Assembly: GCA_015233395.1 (NCBI GenBank)
Contig: JADFXV010000022.1
Coordinates: 1 to 40,691 of the forward strand
Source: Desulfovibrionaceae bacterium
Lineage (GTDB): Bacteria; Desulfobacterota; Desulfovibrionia; Desulfovibrionales; Desulfovibrionaceae
Length of the DNA: 40,691 nt
Reading direction: 5' to 3'
Part shown: piece by piece, positions 15,073 to 25,166 of the stretch
Layout of the letters: every line of letters begins with the position of its first letter
Numbering within the stretch: the first letter of the stretch is position 1
Made by a program: the position numbers and the translations under genes
Notes under the pieces: model-generated
What the model saw: only the letters and a program-made list of their open reading frames with translations
Told to the model about the DNA's origin: nothing
Databases searched by the model: none

Positions 15073-16026
15073 ATGAACATTTTCTCGCCGCGTCTATTTT
15101 TCGCGCTGGGTCTGGCCTTTTGGCTGGGACTTGCACCTTGCCATGGCCTGGCCGGGGCCGGCGAACATGCCGCCGGGCAGACGACCGGCCTCGATGGCCA
15201 AACCGTGAACGACGCCCTCGGGTCGACTCCCGGCCAGCTGAGAGGCCGCGCCGGCAGCGTCCATTCACATGTTTTTTCGCCTCGGGAAGAGGATTTGATT
15301 TTGAACGAGGCGGGGGGGGGAATCAAGCAGACAAGCGTCGGGCTTGGTTCCGCGAAAGCTGTAGACGTCGCCGCCGGGCAAGGCGCCGCCGATGCTGGCC
15401 CGAAGGGGGCGCCGTGCGTCGAGTATGAATCCGGCGGCGACAGCGCCGCCATCGGATACGGCGCCAGGGACGACGTCTCGTACGGATTATACCAAATCGC
15501 ATCGAACTGCGGAACCATGGGGCTGTTTTTAAAATTTCTCGACGCCAAGGCCCCGGATATTTCCAGGAGCTTGGCCACGCCCGGCCCCGGCTATGCCAGC
15601 TCGGATTTAGGCGATATGCCGTCCGCCTGGAGGCGGATCGCCGCCGAGCAAGGCAGGCGTTTCGCGAGCTTGCAGTATGAATTCATACTCAAAAGCCATT
15701 ACGAGCCGGCGGCCAAGGGCATCAGCATGGCCTGCGGCCTGGATGTCGCCCGCAAGCCCATGGTTTTGCGCGAGGTGTTGTGGAGTACGGCGGTGCAACA
15801 CGGGGTGCATGGGGCCACGGAAATTTTCGCCGCCGCGGCGACCAATCTGCGAGTCCAAGGCGATACCATACAGAATTTCGACAGGGCGATGATCGAGGAA
15901 ATCTACCGGCTTCGCTCCGGTCAATTCGAGGGGCGCGAAGCCGGGCTCCAGAAGGCGGCGCTGAACCGTCTGCAAAGCGAGAAGGAAAAGGCCATGGACA
16001 TGCTGAAAAAGGGACGACAAGCGTGA
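15073..16026 (+). CDS. secreted lysozyme-like protein (predicted wall hydrolase)
   Basis: 317 aa from ATG 15073 (GGAG about 12 nt upstream; the frame is open further but without coding character). The N-terminus has a signal peptide (hydrophobic 8-21, Ala/Gly-rich to about 30). Residues 117-150 read EYESGGDSAAIGYG, ARDDVSYGLYQIASNCG and MGLFLKFL. This resembles the ESGG-x-GxxSYGxYQxSSxxGT block of lysozyme- or chitosanase-like proteins, including some phage and type VI spike-associated domains, where the first Glu is catalytic. The C-terminus (about 285-317) is charged and helical. No secretion genes are adjacent. Wall hydrolysis is inferred from this block only. Confidence 0.6.
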   Translation: MNIFSPRLFFALGLAFWLGLAPCHGLAGAGEHAAGQTTGLDGQTVNDALGSTPGQLRGRAGSVHSHVFSPREEDLILNEAGGGIKQTSVGLGSAKAVDVAAGQGAADAGPKGAPCVEYESGGDSAAIGYGARDDVSYGLYQIASNCGTMGLFLKFLDAKAPDISRSLATPGPGYASSDLGDMPSAWRRIAAEQGRRFASLQYEFILKSHYEPAAKGISMACGLDVARKPMVLREVLWSTAVQHGVHGATEIFAAAATNLRVQGDTIQNFDRAMIEEIYRLRSGQFEGREAGLQKAALNRLQSEKEKAMDMLKKGRQA

Positions 16027-16122
16027 TTCGGCAGGCCCGCGGGACGAGATGCGGCAAACCTGCGATTTTGCTGGGGCCGTTATTTGCCCATAGGATTCGG
16101 GAGAAAACGCGGCGGAAGACAT

Positions 16123-16250
16123 CTTAACAGCCCGTTGAAAAACGGGCTGCTGCACGCCAGGGATGGCGCGCCGGATTACTGGCAACTTTTTTGCCCGCAA
16201 GCCGTAGCTGAAAAAATGCCAGGAAGGCATTTTTTCAACAGTCTGTTAAG
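16123..16250 (-). repeat. F2 element copy 2 with terminal inverted repeats
   Basis: Inverted relative to copy 1 at 11384 and bounded by CTTAACAG (16123-16130) and CTGTTAAG (16243-16250). It contains CAGCCCGTT/AACGGGCTG, the GGCGCGCCGGATTA segment, the TTGCCCGCAA segment, and GAAAAAATGCC/GGCATTTTTTC. The second hairpin of copy 1 (about 30 nt) is missing. It lies downstream of the lysozyme-like gene and downstream of the converging membrane gene. Confidence 0.85.
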
Positions 16251-16285
16251 GGGGGAACGTCAGTCATCCCCATCTTAGGTACACC

Positions 16286-17797
16286 TCATCCTGCATTTAG
16301 GCCTTCGGATTTTGTGTCACGTCGAAAATAAATCAGAGTCATTAACGCAGCCCACGTCGTCTTGATTGCTATCGCTATGCTGAGTGCGAGAATAAAAATA
16401 AAAACAGGGATATATGCTGCGATGAAGTTAGGATAATTGCCAAACCAAGTGACTACGCTGACAAGAAGGTAAATTCCTTGCCCCACGGCAAAAGCAAAAG
16501 GCCAAAAGGCCTCCTTCCAAAAGCAAAAGGAAAGGAGCAATGTGGCGATGACCAAGTAGGGAAAAACGATTTTTATCAACAAATGCGCAGGCGAATCCCT
16601 TTCAATCAGACCGAGAAATTCGAAATTGGTGTCGCTCACAGTCAATCCCGCCGCAAAGTTACTGAGAAAATGGCTGATAAAAATATCAGGGCGTTCTTTG
16701 ACCATTTGGAAATACTTGCCGCGATACCATTTCTCGGCTCCCTCCAGGTCGGTGCGGATATTGGGGGCACCCTGGGCCATGGCCCAGATGTTCAAGTTGA
16801 CTTCTCCAGAATCTGGAATTCCCCAAGGATTCTTGTACAATCCCACGCCTTGGAGGAAAAGATGCCACTTCCCCCGGGTGCTGAAGGCGAATTTCCCAAA
16901 ATTAATTTTATTGTAAAGCATTTCCGGAACGATGAATAACGACTGACCCAAGGCAATAACGAGGAGTAGCAATATGCACTTCTTGAAAGATCTCTCGTAT
17001 AACAGAAGTAACGGAGAAATAAAGATTGGAAGAAAAACAAAATATAAACGTACAAATGCCGCAAATCCGATAATTATCCCATACAAAAAAAATGCAAAGT
17101 ATTTTTTTGCTCTGGTAGTCAGCAAGTCTTTGCGATAAATGCAAGAAAAAAAGAAAATACTCAGCGCTGAAAATGGAATTGTCCAATAATAATATCCAAT
17201 ATCACTGGACATTTCCATTGGCATTTTGAATATCGCATAGGATATTCCCGCCATGAACGCCCCCAACAAACCGGCGATCCGTAAACCGGACAGGAAAAGA
17301 AGGATCACTACGGAAAGATCGGCGATAAACTGCCAGCGTGCGACATGTTTGGCCACATTCTCCACACCGCGCACCGAATCGGGGAGAATGAGCCGCAAAA
17401 TCAAAGCCCACCCGATTTCACTGCTGTTGGGGGTGTCGTAGAGATATTTTGGATTTCCTCCCCGTTGATAAATATACGTCTCGGGATCGGTTCGTGTGTC
17501 CGAGAATTCGTCGGGGGAAAACAAACCTGGATTGGTAAAATAAACCGAAGCCATGCTGAAATTTTGTCCGACGGCTTCCTTGGCGTATTGAAAATCCGAC
17601 AGTAAAATCTGGGATCTATACCCCCCGCCGATGATCACGCAACATAACAAGAGTGCACAAGTCAAAACGGTCTTGTGATTGCGGCATTGCTGGTTAATAA
17701 AAGAATAAAAACCAGCAGATGTGTTTCGAATGAGTTGTACAAAAGTTGAATTCATCGGGAACAGGCGATCTCTGCTGGTAGTCCACGATGTTTTCAT
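16286..17797 (-). CDS. polytopic membrane protein, GT-C glycosyltransferase-like
   Basis: 503 aa from ATG 17797 (AGAGAG upstream); starts at 17875 and 17755 are also possible. About ten to twelve hydrophobic segments begin near residue 40. A long first extracytoplasmic loop (about 60-125) contains FTNPGLFSPDEFSDTRTD and TYIYQRGGNP, the acidic-loop arrangement of GT-C enzymes that use polyprenyl-linked sugars. The C-terminal third alternates loops and membrane segments. I cannot name a substrate. Composition is clearly AT-rich against its neighbours, and it is flanked by an F2 element and by a tRNA-proximal region with decayed sequence, so acquisition by transfer is likely. Confidence 0.6.
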   Translation of the reverse strand: MKTSWTTSRDRLFPMNSTFVQLIRNTSAGFYSFINQQCRNHKTVLTCALLLCCVIIGGGYRSQILLSDFQYAKEAVGQNFSMASVYFTNPGLFSPDEFSDTRTDPETYIYQRGGNPKYLYDTPNSSEIGWALILRLILPDSVRGVENVAKHVARWQFIADLSVVILLFLSGLRIAGLLGAFMAGISYAIFKMPMEMSSDIGYYYWTIPFSALSIFFFSCIYRKDLLTTRAKKYFAFFLYGIIIGFAAFVRLYFVFLPIFISPLLLLYERSFKKCILLLLVIALGQSLFIVPEMLYNKINFGKFAFSTRGKWHLFLQGVGLYKNPWGIPDSGEVNLNIWAMAQGAPNIRTDLEGAEKWYRGKYFQMVKERPDIFISHFLSNFAAGLTVSDTNFEFLGLIERDSPAHLLIKIVFPYLVIATLLLSFCFWKEAFWPFAFAVGQGIYLLVSVVTWFGNYPNFIAAYIPVFIFILALSIAIAIKTTWAALMTLIYFRRDTKSEGLNAG

Positions 17798-17986
17798 AAT
17801 TGCAACTCTCTGGAACAGAGTACTTTGAAACATTTCCATCCCGCAAAGTTGCGAGGCCAAATTGACACCCCGCAAGCCGGCTGACCGGCTCTCGCTTCCA
17901 TGCCAAAAGCAATGTTGGTCAATGAACCCTTGGACTAAGCCTGAAATGCAGGCGACTATTCAATTTTCGGGGGCGATTGACCATGA

Positions 17987-18190
17987 GGAGAGCCTATCCC
18001 TGAGGTAGGGGGGAAGTCAAAAGTTAAGTCATGGTCAGACCAGCTGGTTTGCCGGAGGTTTGTCGAAAATTTGCACAAGTTTGAATCGTTTATTCAAAGC
18101 GTTAAAAGCGAGTTGAAAGCGCTGGATAAGATCAGATTGAGAGCAGATAAGAGCGCCAAGACAGTGAACAATCTGCGAACAATAGTTTAG
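17987..18190 (+). pseudogene. start-less open frame, possible decayed gene end
   Basis: 67 sense codons before TAG, without ATG, GTG or a good start. The last 40 residues are coding-like (VENLHKFESFIQSVKSELK, then ALDKIRLRADKSAKTVNNLR), forming a basic helical tail. I do not recognise it. Its place beside a tRNA gene would fit the scar of an integrated element. Confidence 0.3.
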
Positions 18191-18362
18191 GTGGATGGCC
18201 TGTCATTGAGCGAATAAATCAGCACGGGAAGAGTAACACGGATACGCCAAAAGGCAGCACTTGAACGATCCCCGGAAATCACAAAAAGGGAGGCTTCCGG
18301 CAGTCCCCTAAATCGGGGCGAGAGTGGGGGAAGGTCCGAGCGTGGGGGGTATAGTGTGGGGT

Positions 18363-18400
18363 ACAAAAGAGGGGCTACAGGGGAATTTCCTGTAACCCCC
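18363..18400 (-). terminator. rho-independent terminator of tRNA-Arg
   Basis: On the minus strand: GGGGTTACAGG, short loop, CCTGTAGCCCC, then TCTTTTG. It starts 13 nt after the tRNA 3' end. Confidence 0.75.
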
Positions 18401-18412
18401 GTAATTAGTTGC

Positions 18413-18489
18413 TGGCGCGCCCGGAGGGATTCGAACCCCCGGCCTGCGGATTCGAAGTCCGATGCTCTATCCGGCTGAGCTACGGGCGC
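18413..18489 (-). tRNA. tRNA-Arg (anticodon TCG)
   Basis: 77 nt including an encoded CCA. Acceptor arms are GCGCCCG and CGGGCGC, the D-arm GCTC...GAGC, the anticodon loop CTTCGAA giving anticodon TCG (reads CGA), and the T-loop TTCGAAT in a GGGGG/CCCTC stem. The lowest anticodon pair (T27/C43) is mismatched. A gene of unknown function ends 13 nt upstream and a terminator follows. Confidence 0.95.
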
Positions 18490-18502
18490 TTGCGCAAAAA
18501 AG

Positions 18503-18859
18503 CTATTTGATGAGCAGCGGGTTGCCCTTTCCCGCGCCCCCGGCCTTGCCGGCCAGGTTCTTGAGAAGCCGCATGTCGCCGGGCGTGGACAAGGTCAAAT
18601 TGCTCGTGGCTTCGAGATACTTGGTCTTGAGTTCTTCCGGGAATTTCTTGAACCGGTACAAAACATGCTCGCCCTTGATCTCGCCGGAAAAATCCGTGTC
18701 AAAAGGGTAGCCGAAAGGCAGGAGCATCATCTGCACCCCGCCCTGGGACGGAACGGTCTGCAAAACGGCCGCCTCGGTGAGCTTGTCGCCTTCCTCGTCC
18801 CATTTGCCGAGCGCCGTGTCGCCGTTGATCAATTTCACCAAACGAATGTCGTAAGCCAT
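18503..18859 (-). CDS. small uncharacterised protein, possibly Sm-like
   Basis: 118 aa. GGAGGA lies 7 nt before ATG 18859. The N-terminus, MAYDIRLVKLINGDTALGKW, followed further on by MMLLPFGYPF, has the strand pattern (LxNGxxxxGK, then a hydrophobic pair) of Sm/LSm-like beta-barrels seen in some phage and bacterial small proteins. That is a resemblance, not an identification. The C-terminus is Gly/Lys-rich. It lies immediately upstream of tRNA-Arg on the same strand, so the two may be cotranscribed. Confidence 0.65.
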   Translation of the reverse strand: MAYDIRLVKLINGDTALGKWDEEGDKLTEAAVLQTVPSQGGVQMMLLPFGYPFDTDFSGEIKGEHVLYRFKKFPEELKTKYLEATSNLTLSTPGDMRLLKNLAGKAGGAGKGNPLLIK

Positions 18860-19064
18860 GCTTTCGTCCTCCAGGTTCGATTCGAAAACTAAAAGTAGGT
18901 TCGCTTGGGTTCCGTGTCAAGGCGGGCTGTCCGCTCGCGGGGCGTCCCCGCCTCAATTGCCGGACAAGCGGGAGCCCCGGGACGCCAAGCGGGAGACAAA
19001 TATTTCTTTGCCAAGAACCTCACCCGTGCGGTAAGGCGGGGCGAAGATTTTTCGGGAGGCGACC

Positions 19065-19574
19065 ATGCCGCGCATCGACATCAAGAAATTACGCCGGGAA
19101 TGCCAGCGCATTCTGGCCTATACCGAGGGCCTGGCCTTGGACTCGCTGGAACTGGACACCTCGCTTGGCGACGCTGTTTCCTTGCGCGTGAAGCGTCTTT
19201 ACGAGCTGGTCCGCGCCGGAGACGGTCCCGGGGAAACCGGCGCTGCTCATGCGGGCAAGACGGCGGCAAAACGCCACGCCCCGCTGTTCACCCAGATCGA
19301 ACCGGCCGGCGAACCGGGCGAGTCCGCCTATGTCCACACAGACGTGCTTCGGGCCGACATCGAACTCTTGCGCCGCGAACTGACCGCCGCCCAAACCAAG
19401 ATCGCCGAACTGGACGCGGCCGCAACGCGCCCGGACCGGACCAAAAATCGCGAACCGCAAACCCGGCCGCCGGACGACTCTCCCAAATCGCTGCATCTGC
19501 GGGTGCTGCCGCCTCCCCAGCCCCTGGCGCCGGAAGACGAAAACATGACCTTCCTGGGGCTGGCCAAGAAATAA
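19065..19574 (+). CDS. uncharacterised hydrophilic protein
   Basis: 169 aa. GGGAGG lies 5 nt before ATG 19065. The N-terminal 50 residues (MPRIDIKKLRRECQRILAYT) are helical, followed by a Gly/Ala-rich linker, a heptad-like helix around 95-118 (VLRADIELLRRELTAAQTKI), and a Pro-rich tail ending FLGLAKK. There are no membrane segments or catalytic motifs. I do not recognise the family. Good codon use and ribosome binding site make it a real gene. An F3 inverted repeat follows 20 nt after the stop. Confidence 0.65.
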   Translation: MPRIDIKKLRRECQRILAYTEGLALDSLELDTSLGDAVSLRVKRLYELVRAGDGPGETGAAHAGKTAAKRHAPLFTQIEPAGEPGESAYVHTDVLRADIELLRRELTAAQTKIAELDAAATRPDRTKNREPQTRPPDDSPKSLHLRVLPPPQPLAPEDENMTFLGLAKK

Positions 19575-19593
19575 GGGAGGGGAGGAGAGAGAA

Positions 19594-19643
19594 TCTGGGG
19601 GGAAAACCCCTTTTTGTGAACAAAAAGGGGTTTTCCCCCCAGA
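19594..19643. repeat. F3 long inverted repeat, copy 2
   Basis: 23-nt arms, left arm TCTGGGGGGAAAACCCC plus TTTTTG, perfectly complementary across a 4-nt loop. On the minus strand it carries the same shoulder (AAAGTTTTTTTGGGG, complement of about 19652-19666) as copy 1. The inner arm bases differ from copy 1 on both sides in concert. Confidence 0.85.
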
Positions 19644-19756
19644 CCCCCCTTTCCCCAAAAAAACTTTATCGGTTTGAGACGGCCCCAGCCAAGGTTGCAG
19701 CGTGGTTATAGGGCGGCGCCGTTCCCAGCCCTCGCCTAAAATCGTGATAGCCTCAT

Positions 19757-19781
19757 AAAAAAGACCGCCCTTGCGGACGGC
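19757..19781 (-). terminator. rho-independent terminator of hflKC
   Basis: On the minus strand: GCCGTCC, GCAA tetraloop, GGGCGGT, then C and six T. It lies about 90 nt downstream of the hflC stop. Confidence 0.7.
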
Positions 19782-19800
19782 CCTTCTTAATTTCCCCACT

Positions 19801-19845
19801 GAAAAAGTTTTTAGGAGGTGGGGGTTCCTCCCCCGACTCTCTCCT
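19801..19845 (+). repeat. F3 deletion derivative
   Basis: It keeps the shoulder (AAAAAGTTTTTAGGAGG) and the right arm (GGTTCCTCCCCC, then GACTCTCTCC) but lacks most of the left arm, leaving only a GGGGG/CCCCC stem. Confidence 0.6.
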
Positions 19846-19868
19846 TCCCGCGCCTCTCCCCTGAAATC

Positions 19869-20762
19869 TTAGTTCTTCGCCTTGGCGTAGCCGGTGAATA
19901 TCGGGGCCAGGAAGGGTTCCTTGCCGGTCAGGACGAAGCGTTTTTTCGCGTCGCCGCCGAGGCTTGCCTGGGCCGTGGCCAGGTCGCGTTGCAGGGCGAA
20001 GAAGACGGGATTTTGGCCGTAGGCGTCGTTGTAGGTCTTGGCCGCCAGGGCGTCGGCCTCGCCGCGCACCTGGGCGCCGTCGCGTTGGGCGTCGGCCAGG
20101 ATCTGTTGGGCTTCGTAATCGGCGCCGCTTTTGATTTTGGTCGCCTCTTCGTAGCCTTCGCTGCGGTACTGTTTGGCCAGCCGTTCGCGTTCGGCGCGCA
20201 TGCGTCCGAAGATCGAGGCCTTGTTCTGTTCGGGCATATCCACCTGGTTGGTCTGGACCAGGCCGGTGAACACTCCGTATTGCTTGAAGTATTCGTTGGT
20301 CAGCGAGGTGATGTCCTCCATGATCTTCTCGCGGTCGCTGACCACGATCTGCAGCAGGCTGCGCGCGCCCATTTCGGCGCGCAGGGCGCTGTAGACGATG
20401 TCGTCGGCCTTGGCCATGGCGCCGCTGACGCTGCGGGTGGTCTGCAGAAAGGTCGTCGGATTGGTGATGGCCATGGGGCAGAAATTGCTCACCAGGAGCA
20501 CTTTTTTCTCCTGGGTGAAGATTTCCTCGGGCTTGGACTGGTAGATGAAGACCCGTTTTTCCATCAGGTTGGCCGTGTCGAGAAAGGGCATCTTGAGATA
20601 CAGACCGGGCGCGCGGTATTCGGCGATCGGGTTGCCCAGGCGGGTGACCACGCACATTTCGGTTTCGTCGACCACGAAGACTGAAGCGAACGCGAGCGCG
20701 AGCAGCGCGAGCAGGCCGGCGGCGGCCTTGGCGCTCAGCGAGGGATCGGTGAAAAGGCGCAT
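19869..20762 (-). CDS. hflC: HflC, SPFH-domain membrane protease modulator
   Basis: 297 aa. N-terminal membrane anchor (about 10-28), then the SPFH/band-7 domain (FVVDETEMCVVTRLGNP, RAPGLYLKMPF) and a long Ala/Glu/Arg-rich helix (RAERERLAKQYRSEGYEE) typical of the family. With HflK it forms a large periplasm-facing complex around the FtsH protease and tunes degradation of membrane proteins. AGGAG lies 8 nt before ATG 20762. hflK ends 11 nt upstream, so they are one operon. The length is normal for the family. Confidence 0.93.
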   Translation of the reverse strand: MRLFTDPSLSAKAAAGLLALLALAFASVFVVDETEMCVVTRLGNPIAEYRAPGLYLKMPFLDTANLMEKRVFIYQSKPEEIFTQEKKVLLVSNFCPMAITNPTTFLQTTRSVSGAMAKADDIVYSALRAEMGARSLLQIVVSDREKIMEDITSLTNEYFKQYGVFTGLVQTNQVDMPEQNKASIFGRMRAERERLAKQYRSEGYEEATKIKSGADYEAQQILADAQRDGAQVRGEADALAAKTYNDAYGQNPVFFALQRDLATAQASLGGDAKKRFVLTGKEPFLAPIFTGYAKAKN

Positions 20763-20773
20763 ATGTTTCGCTC

Positions 20774-21838
20774 CTATTTGCTCGCGTCCGCTCCGGGAGC
20801 GGGCGTTTTTTTGGCCGGGGCGGACTGGTCCGCCGGCTCGGAAATGTTGAAGAATTTGAGCAGTCCGGCCCCGCCGCCCGCGTCCACGACGAACTCGCCG
20901 CCGTGCAGGACGTTCTGGGTGGCTTCCAGGATCAGCCGTTTGGCGGTGATGTCCGGATTTTGGGAATACTCCTTGGCGACCTTGAGAAAGGCTTGGACCT
21001 CGCCGAGCGCCGACTGGGTGCGGTAGGCGGCGTAGCCCTTGGCCTTGTTGATGATTTCCGCGGCGTTTCCGCGCGCGGTCGGCACGACGCTGTTGCGGTA
21101 GGATTCGGCCTCGTTGATGATCTTGTTCTTGTCTTCCTTGGCGCTGTTGACGTCGCGGAAGGCGTCCTGGACTTCCTTGGAGGGCGGGATGATGTCCTGG
21201 AGCTGGATGGCGACGATTTTCGCGCCGATGCCCACGGCGTCGCAGTGTTTCTGGAGTTTTTCCTTGGCTTCGGATTCGATGGCCTGGCGGCCGGTGGTCA
21301 TGACCTGGTCCAGGTTGGTGCGGCCGACCACGGTGCGCATGTCGCCCTGGGCGAAATCCTTGATCAGGCGGGCCGGTTCGCGGGCGATGAACTGCCAGGC
21401 CTTGGCGTCGGCCGGGCGGTACTGGACGGCGAAATTGAGCATGACCAGGTTTTCGTCGCCGGTGAGCATGAGCGCCTCGGCGGCCACCTGCTGGTACTGG
21501 GCCTGGCCGCCCTGCCCGAGCGCCGCCGGGTTTTCGGTGCGGTAGCCGATCTCGATGCGGCGTATCTCCTGCACCGGCGTGGTCAGGACCGTGGCCACCG
21601 GCCAGGGCGGCGCGAAAAAGAGCCCCGGCCCCTTGGTCTCGGTGTAGCGCCCGAAGATGCGCACGGTGGCGTTTTCGTCCGGCCCGACCGTGTGCCAGCT
21701 GGTCAGGGCCGTGGCCAGGACCAAAAGGACCGCGGCGGCGGAAAGCATCCAGTTGAAGGGCAGAAAGGTGACCCGCCAGGGCGGCGTCAGCGTGGGCTCG
21801 AAGATAAGCCCGTTGAAGGACAAAAATTTGTTGAGCAT
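20774..21838 (-). CDS. hflK: HflK, SPFH-domain membrane protease modulator
   Basis: 354 aa. One membrane span (about 30-48, LSAAAVLLVLATALTSW), then an SPFH domain starting TVGPDENATVRIFGRY and GPGLFFAPPWP, followed by the coiled helix AKEDKNKIINEAESYRN and a Pro/Ala C-tail. It is the partner of HflC in the FtsH-regulating complex. The GAGGT site lies 7 nt before ATG 21838. The glnN terminator sits just upstream, so hflKC must have its own promoter in the 21839-21912 gap, which is short; no clear -35/-10 was identified. Confidence 0.93.
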   Translation of the reverse strand: MLNKFLSFNGLIFEPTLTPPWRVTFLPFNWMLSAAAVLLVLATALTSWHTVGPDENATVRIFGRYTETKGPGLFFAPPWPVATVLTTPVQEIRRIEIGYRTENPAALGQGGQAQYQQVAAEALMLTGDENLVMLNFAVQYRPADAKAWQFIAREPARLIKDFAQGDMRTVVGRTNLDQVMTTGRQAIESEAKEKLQKHCDAVGIGAKIVAIQLQDIIPPSKEVQDAFRDVNSAKEDKNKIINEAESYRNSVVPTARGNAAEIINKAKGYAAYRTQSALGEVQAFLKVAKEYSQNPDITAKRLILEATQNVLHGGEFVVDAGGGAGLLKFFNISEPADQSAPAKKTPAPGADASK

Positions 21839-21912
21839 GGGGATACCTCGATGGGGGTAAAGTGGGCCGATAATGACCGGGTATAGGCCAAAGCGCGGGC
21901 TGCGTCGAGGCC

Positions 21913-21947
21913 GAAAAAAAAGGCCGCCCCCTCGTGGGGGCGGCCTT
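21913..21947 (-). terminator. rho-independent terminator of glnN
   Basis: On the minus strand: AAGGCCGCCCCC, ACGA loop, GGGGGCGGCCTT, then a run of eight T. It starts 24 nt after the glnN stop. Confidence 0.9.
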
Positions 21948-21970
21948 GTCTTGTCGCATAAGCGCCGGGA

Positions 21971-24142
<2,172 letters not shown>

Positions 24143-24260
24143 AAGGTATTCCTCCGCACTGTGTCTTTAGACGTTATCTCCGATTCCGCGCAAGCCCGGG
24201 GAGCGCCCGGCGGGACCATTGAAAAACGAACTCCGGCCGCGAAAGGCTGGAAGGATGTAG

Positions 24261-24288
24261 CTCATAGCCTTTTTGCCCGTATTGTCAA
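24261..24288 (-). promoter_or_regulatory. candidate sigma-70 promoter of glnN
   Basis: On the minus strand TTGACA (24288-24283), 16-nt spacer, TATGAG (24266-24261), about 120 nt upstream of ATG 24142. The -35 box is perfect and the -10 box matches 4/6. Confidence 0.5.
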
Positions 24289-24289
24289 T

Positions 24290-24309
24290 ATTTTACAATA
24301 TTGTAAAAA
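24290..24309. promoter_or_regulatory. perfect 20-bp palindrome next to the glnN -35 box
   Basis: ATTTTACAAT/ATTGTAAAAT, a perfect dyad one base upstream of the TTGACA box. It is very AT-rich in a GC-rich surrounding. Its symmetry and position fit a dimeric regulator site acting on glnN. The regulator is unknown. Confidence 0.5.
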
Positions 24310-24500
24310 TATCTCTCGGCCGAATCCGTCCAAGGCCGCAAACCGTGGCCGCGTCACAATTCCGGGGCTTGCCCGCCCCGGACAAATTTGCGCGGCGGGC
24401 GGCCGGGCGGCCGGGGGAGGATGTTTTTTTAAAAAAATTGTCACCCCGGCGGCAAACGGCCGCCATGCCGGCTCGACATGGTTTCAGGCGCGCGGTATCA

Positions 24501-24537
24501 GCGGGAGCGGAATATTTCTTCATTTTTGCGCTCCCGC
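24501..24537 (-). repeat. F1 hairpin B, rightmost copy
   Basis: GCGGGAGC...GCTCCCGC arms with the GAAGA loop (minus strand) and an A/T change inside the inner arm. It lies 45 nt upstream of the MarC start. No F1 copy was found to its right. Confidence 0.8.
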
Positions 24538-24581
24538 CTATGCGCAAGGCGCGCGGCGGGCGGCGGCTCCCGGGGGGACGC

Positions 24582-25166
24582 ATGGACGAATTCTGGCTGT
24601 GTTTCGTGCCGCTGTTCGTGGCGGTCAACGCCGTGGGCGTATTGCCCATCTTCATGGGCCTGACCGAAAGCCTTGAGCGCCCGGCCGTGAGGCCGCTGAT
24701 CGCCAAGTCCATGATTACGGCCATGTCCGTGGCCACGATGTTCATCTTCTTCGGCTTGCAGCTGCTCGCGGCCATGGGCCTGGCCCCGGGACACTTCATG
24801 ATCGCCGGCGGCATCATGCTTTTTCTCACGGCCATCGTCGATCTCGTGCCCGGCGGCGCCCGCCGGCGCGACGTTTCCCCGGACGACGTGGGCGTGGTGC
24901 CCATCGGCGTTCCCCTGATCTCCGGTCCGGCGGTGCTGACCACGGCCATCATCCAAAGCCAGATCTACGGCGTGTGGATGACGCTTCTGGCCATGTTTCT
25001 CAACGTTCTGATCGCCGGCGCCGTCTTTTGGTCCAGCGGCGCGCTCTACCGCTTCCTGGGCCACACCGGTTCGCTGATCGTCTCCAAGATTTCCCACCTG
25101 CTGCTGGCCTCGGTGGCCGTGAAACTCGTCTTGAAGGGCATCTTGCTGATCGTCGCCCCGCAATGA
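24582..25166 (+). CDS. MarC family integral membrane protein
   Basis: 194 aa with six hydrophobic segments. The N-terminus FVPLFVAVNAVGVLPIFMGL and the later PIGVPLISGPAVLTTAI match the MarC/UPF0056 pattern (xNPxGxxPxF and PLxxGPGxI). The function of the family is unsettled; an early link to multiple antibiotic resistance was not upheld. The start at ATG 24582 has only a GGGGGG stretch as ribosome binding site. It is a single gene, with an F1 hairpin in the leader. Confidence 0.85.
   Translation: MDEFWLCFVPLFVAVNAVGVLPIFMGLTESLERPAVRPLIAKSMITAMSVATMFIFFGLQLLAAMGLAPGHFMIAGGIMLFLTAIVDLVPGGARRRDVSPDDVGVVPIGVPLISGPAVLTTAIIQSQIYGVWMTLLAMFLNVLIAGAVFWSSGALYRFLGHTGSLIVSKISHLLLASVAVKLVLKGILLIVAPQ

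Larger units (their letters stand above)
17798..18412. other. AT-rich stretch between membrane gene and tRNA-Arg
   Basis: It contains an open but start-less frame (17987-18190), a further frame on the plus strand that runs towards the tRNA, and the tRNA terminator (18363-18400). Nothing else is recognisable. No integrase and no direct repeat of the tRNA 3' end were seen in the window. Confidence 0.4.
24143..24581. other. divergent regulatory stretch between glnN and the MarC gene
   Basis: It contains the glnN promoter, a 20-bp palindrome, a GC hairpin CCGGGGC/GCCCCGG (24362-24381), an A/T run at 24425-24440 and an F1 hairpin (24501-24537). No coding frame is supported. Confidence 0.6.

Noticed and set aside
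4100-18400. Insertion sequences explaining the F1/F2 repeats
   Set aside because: No transposase frame and no target-site duplications could be identified; the elements are non-coding.
18200-18412. Plus-strand frame running into the tRNA
   Set aside because: Arg/Gly/Ser-rich, no start, and overlaps the tRNA terminator and tRNA gene.
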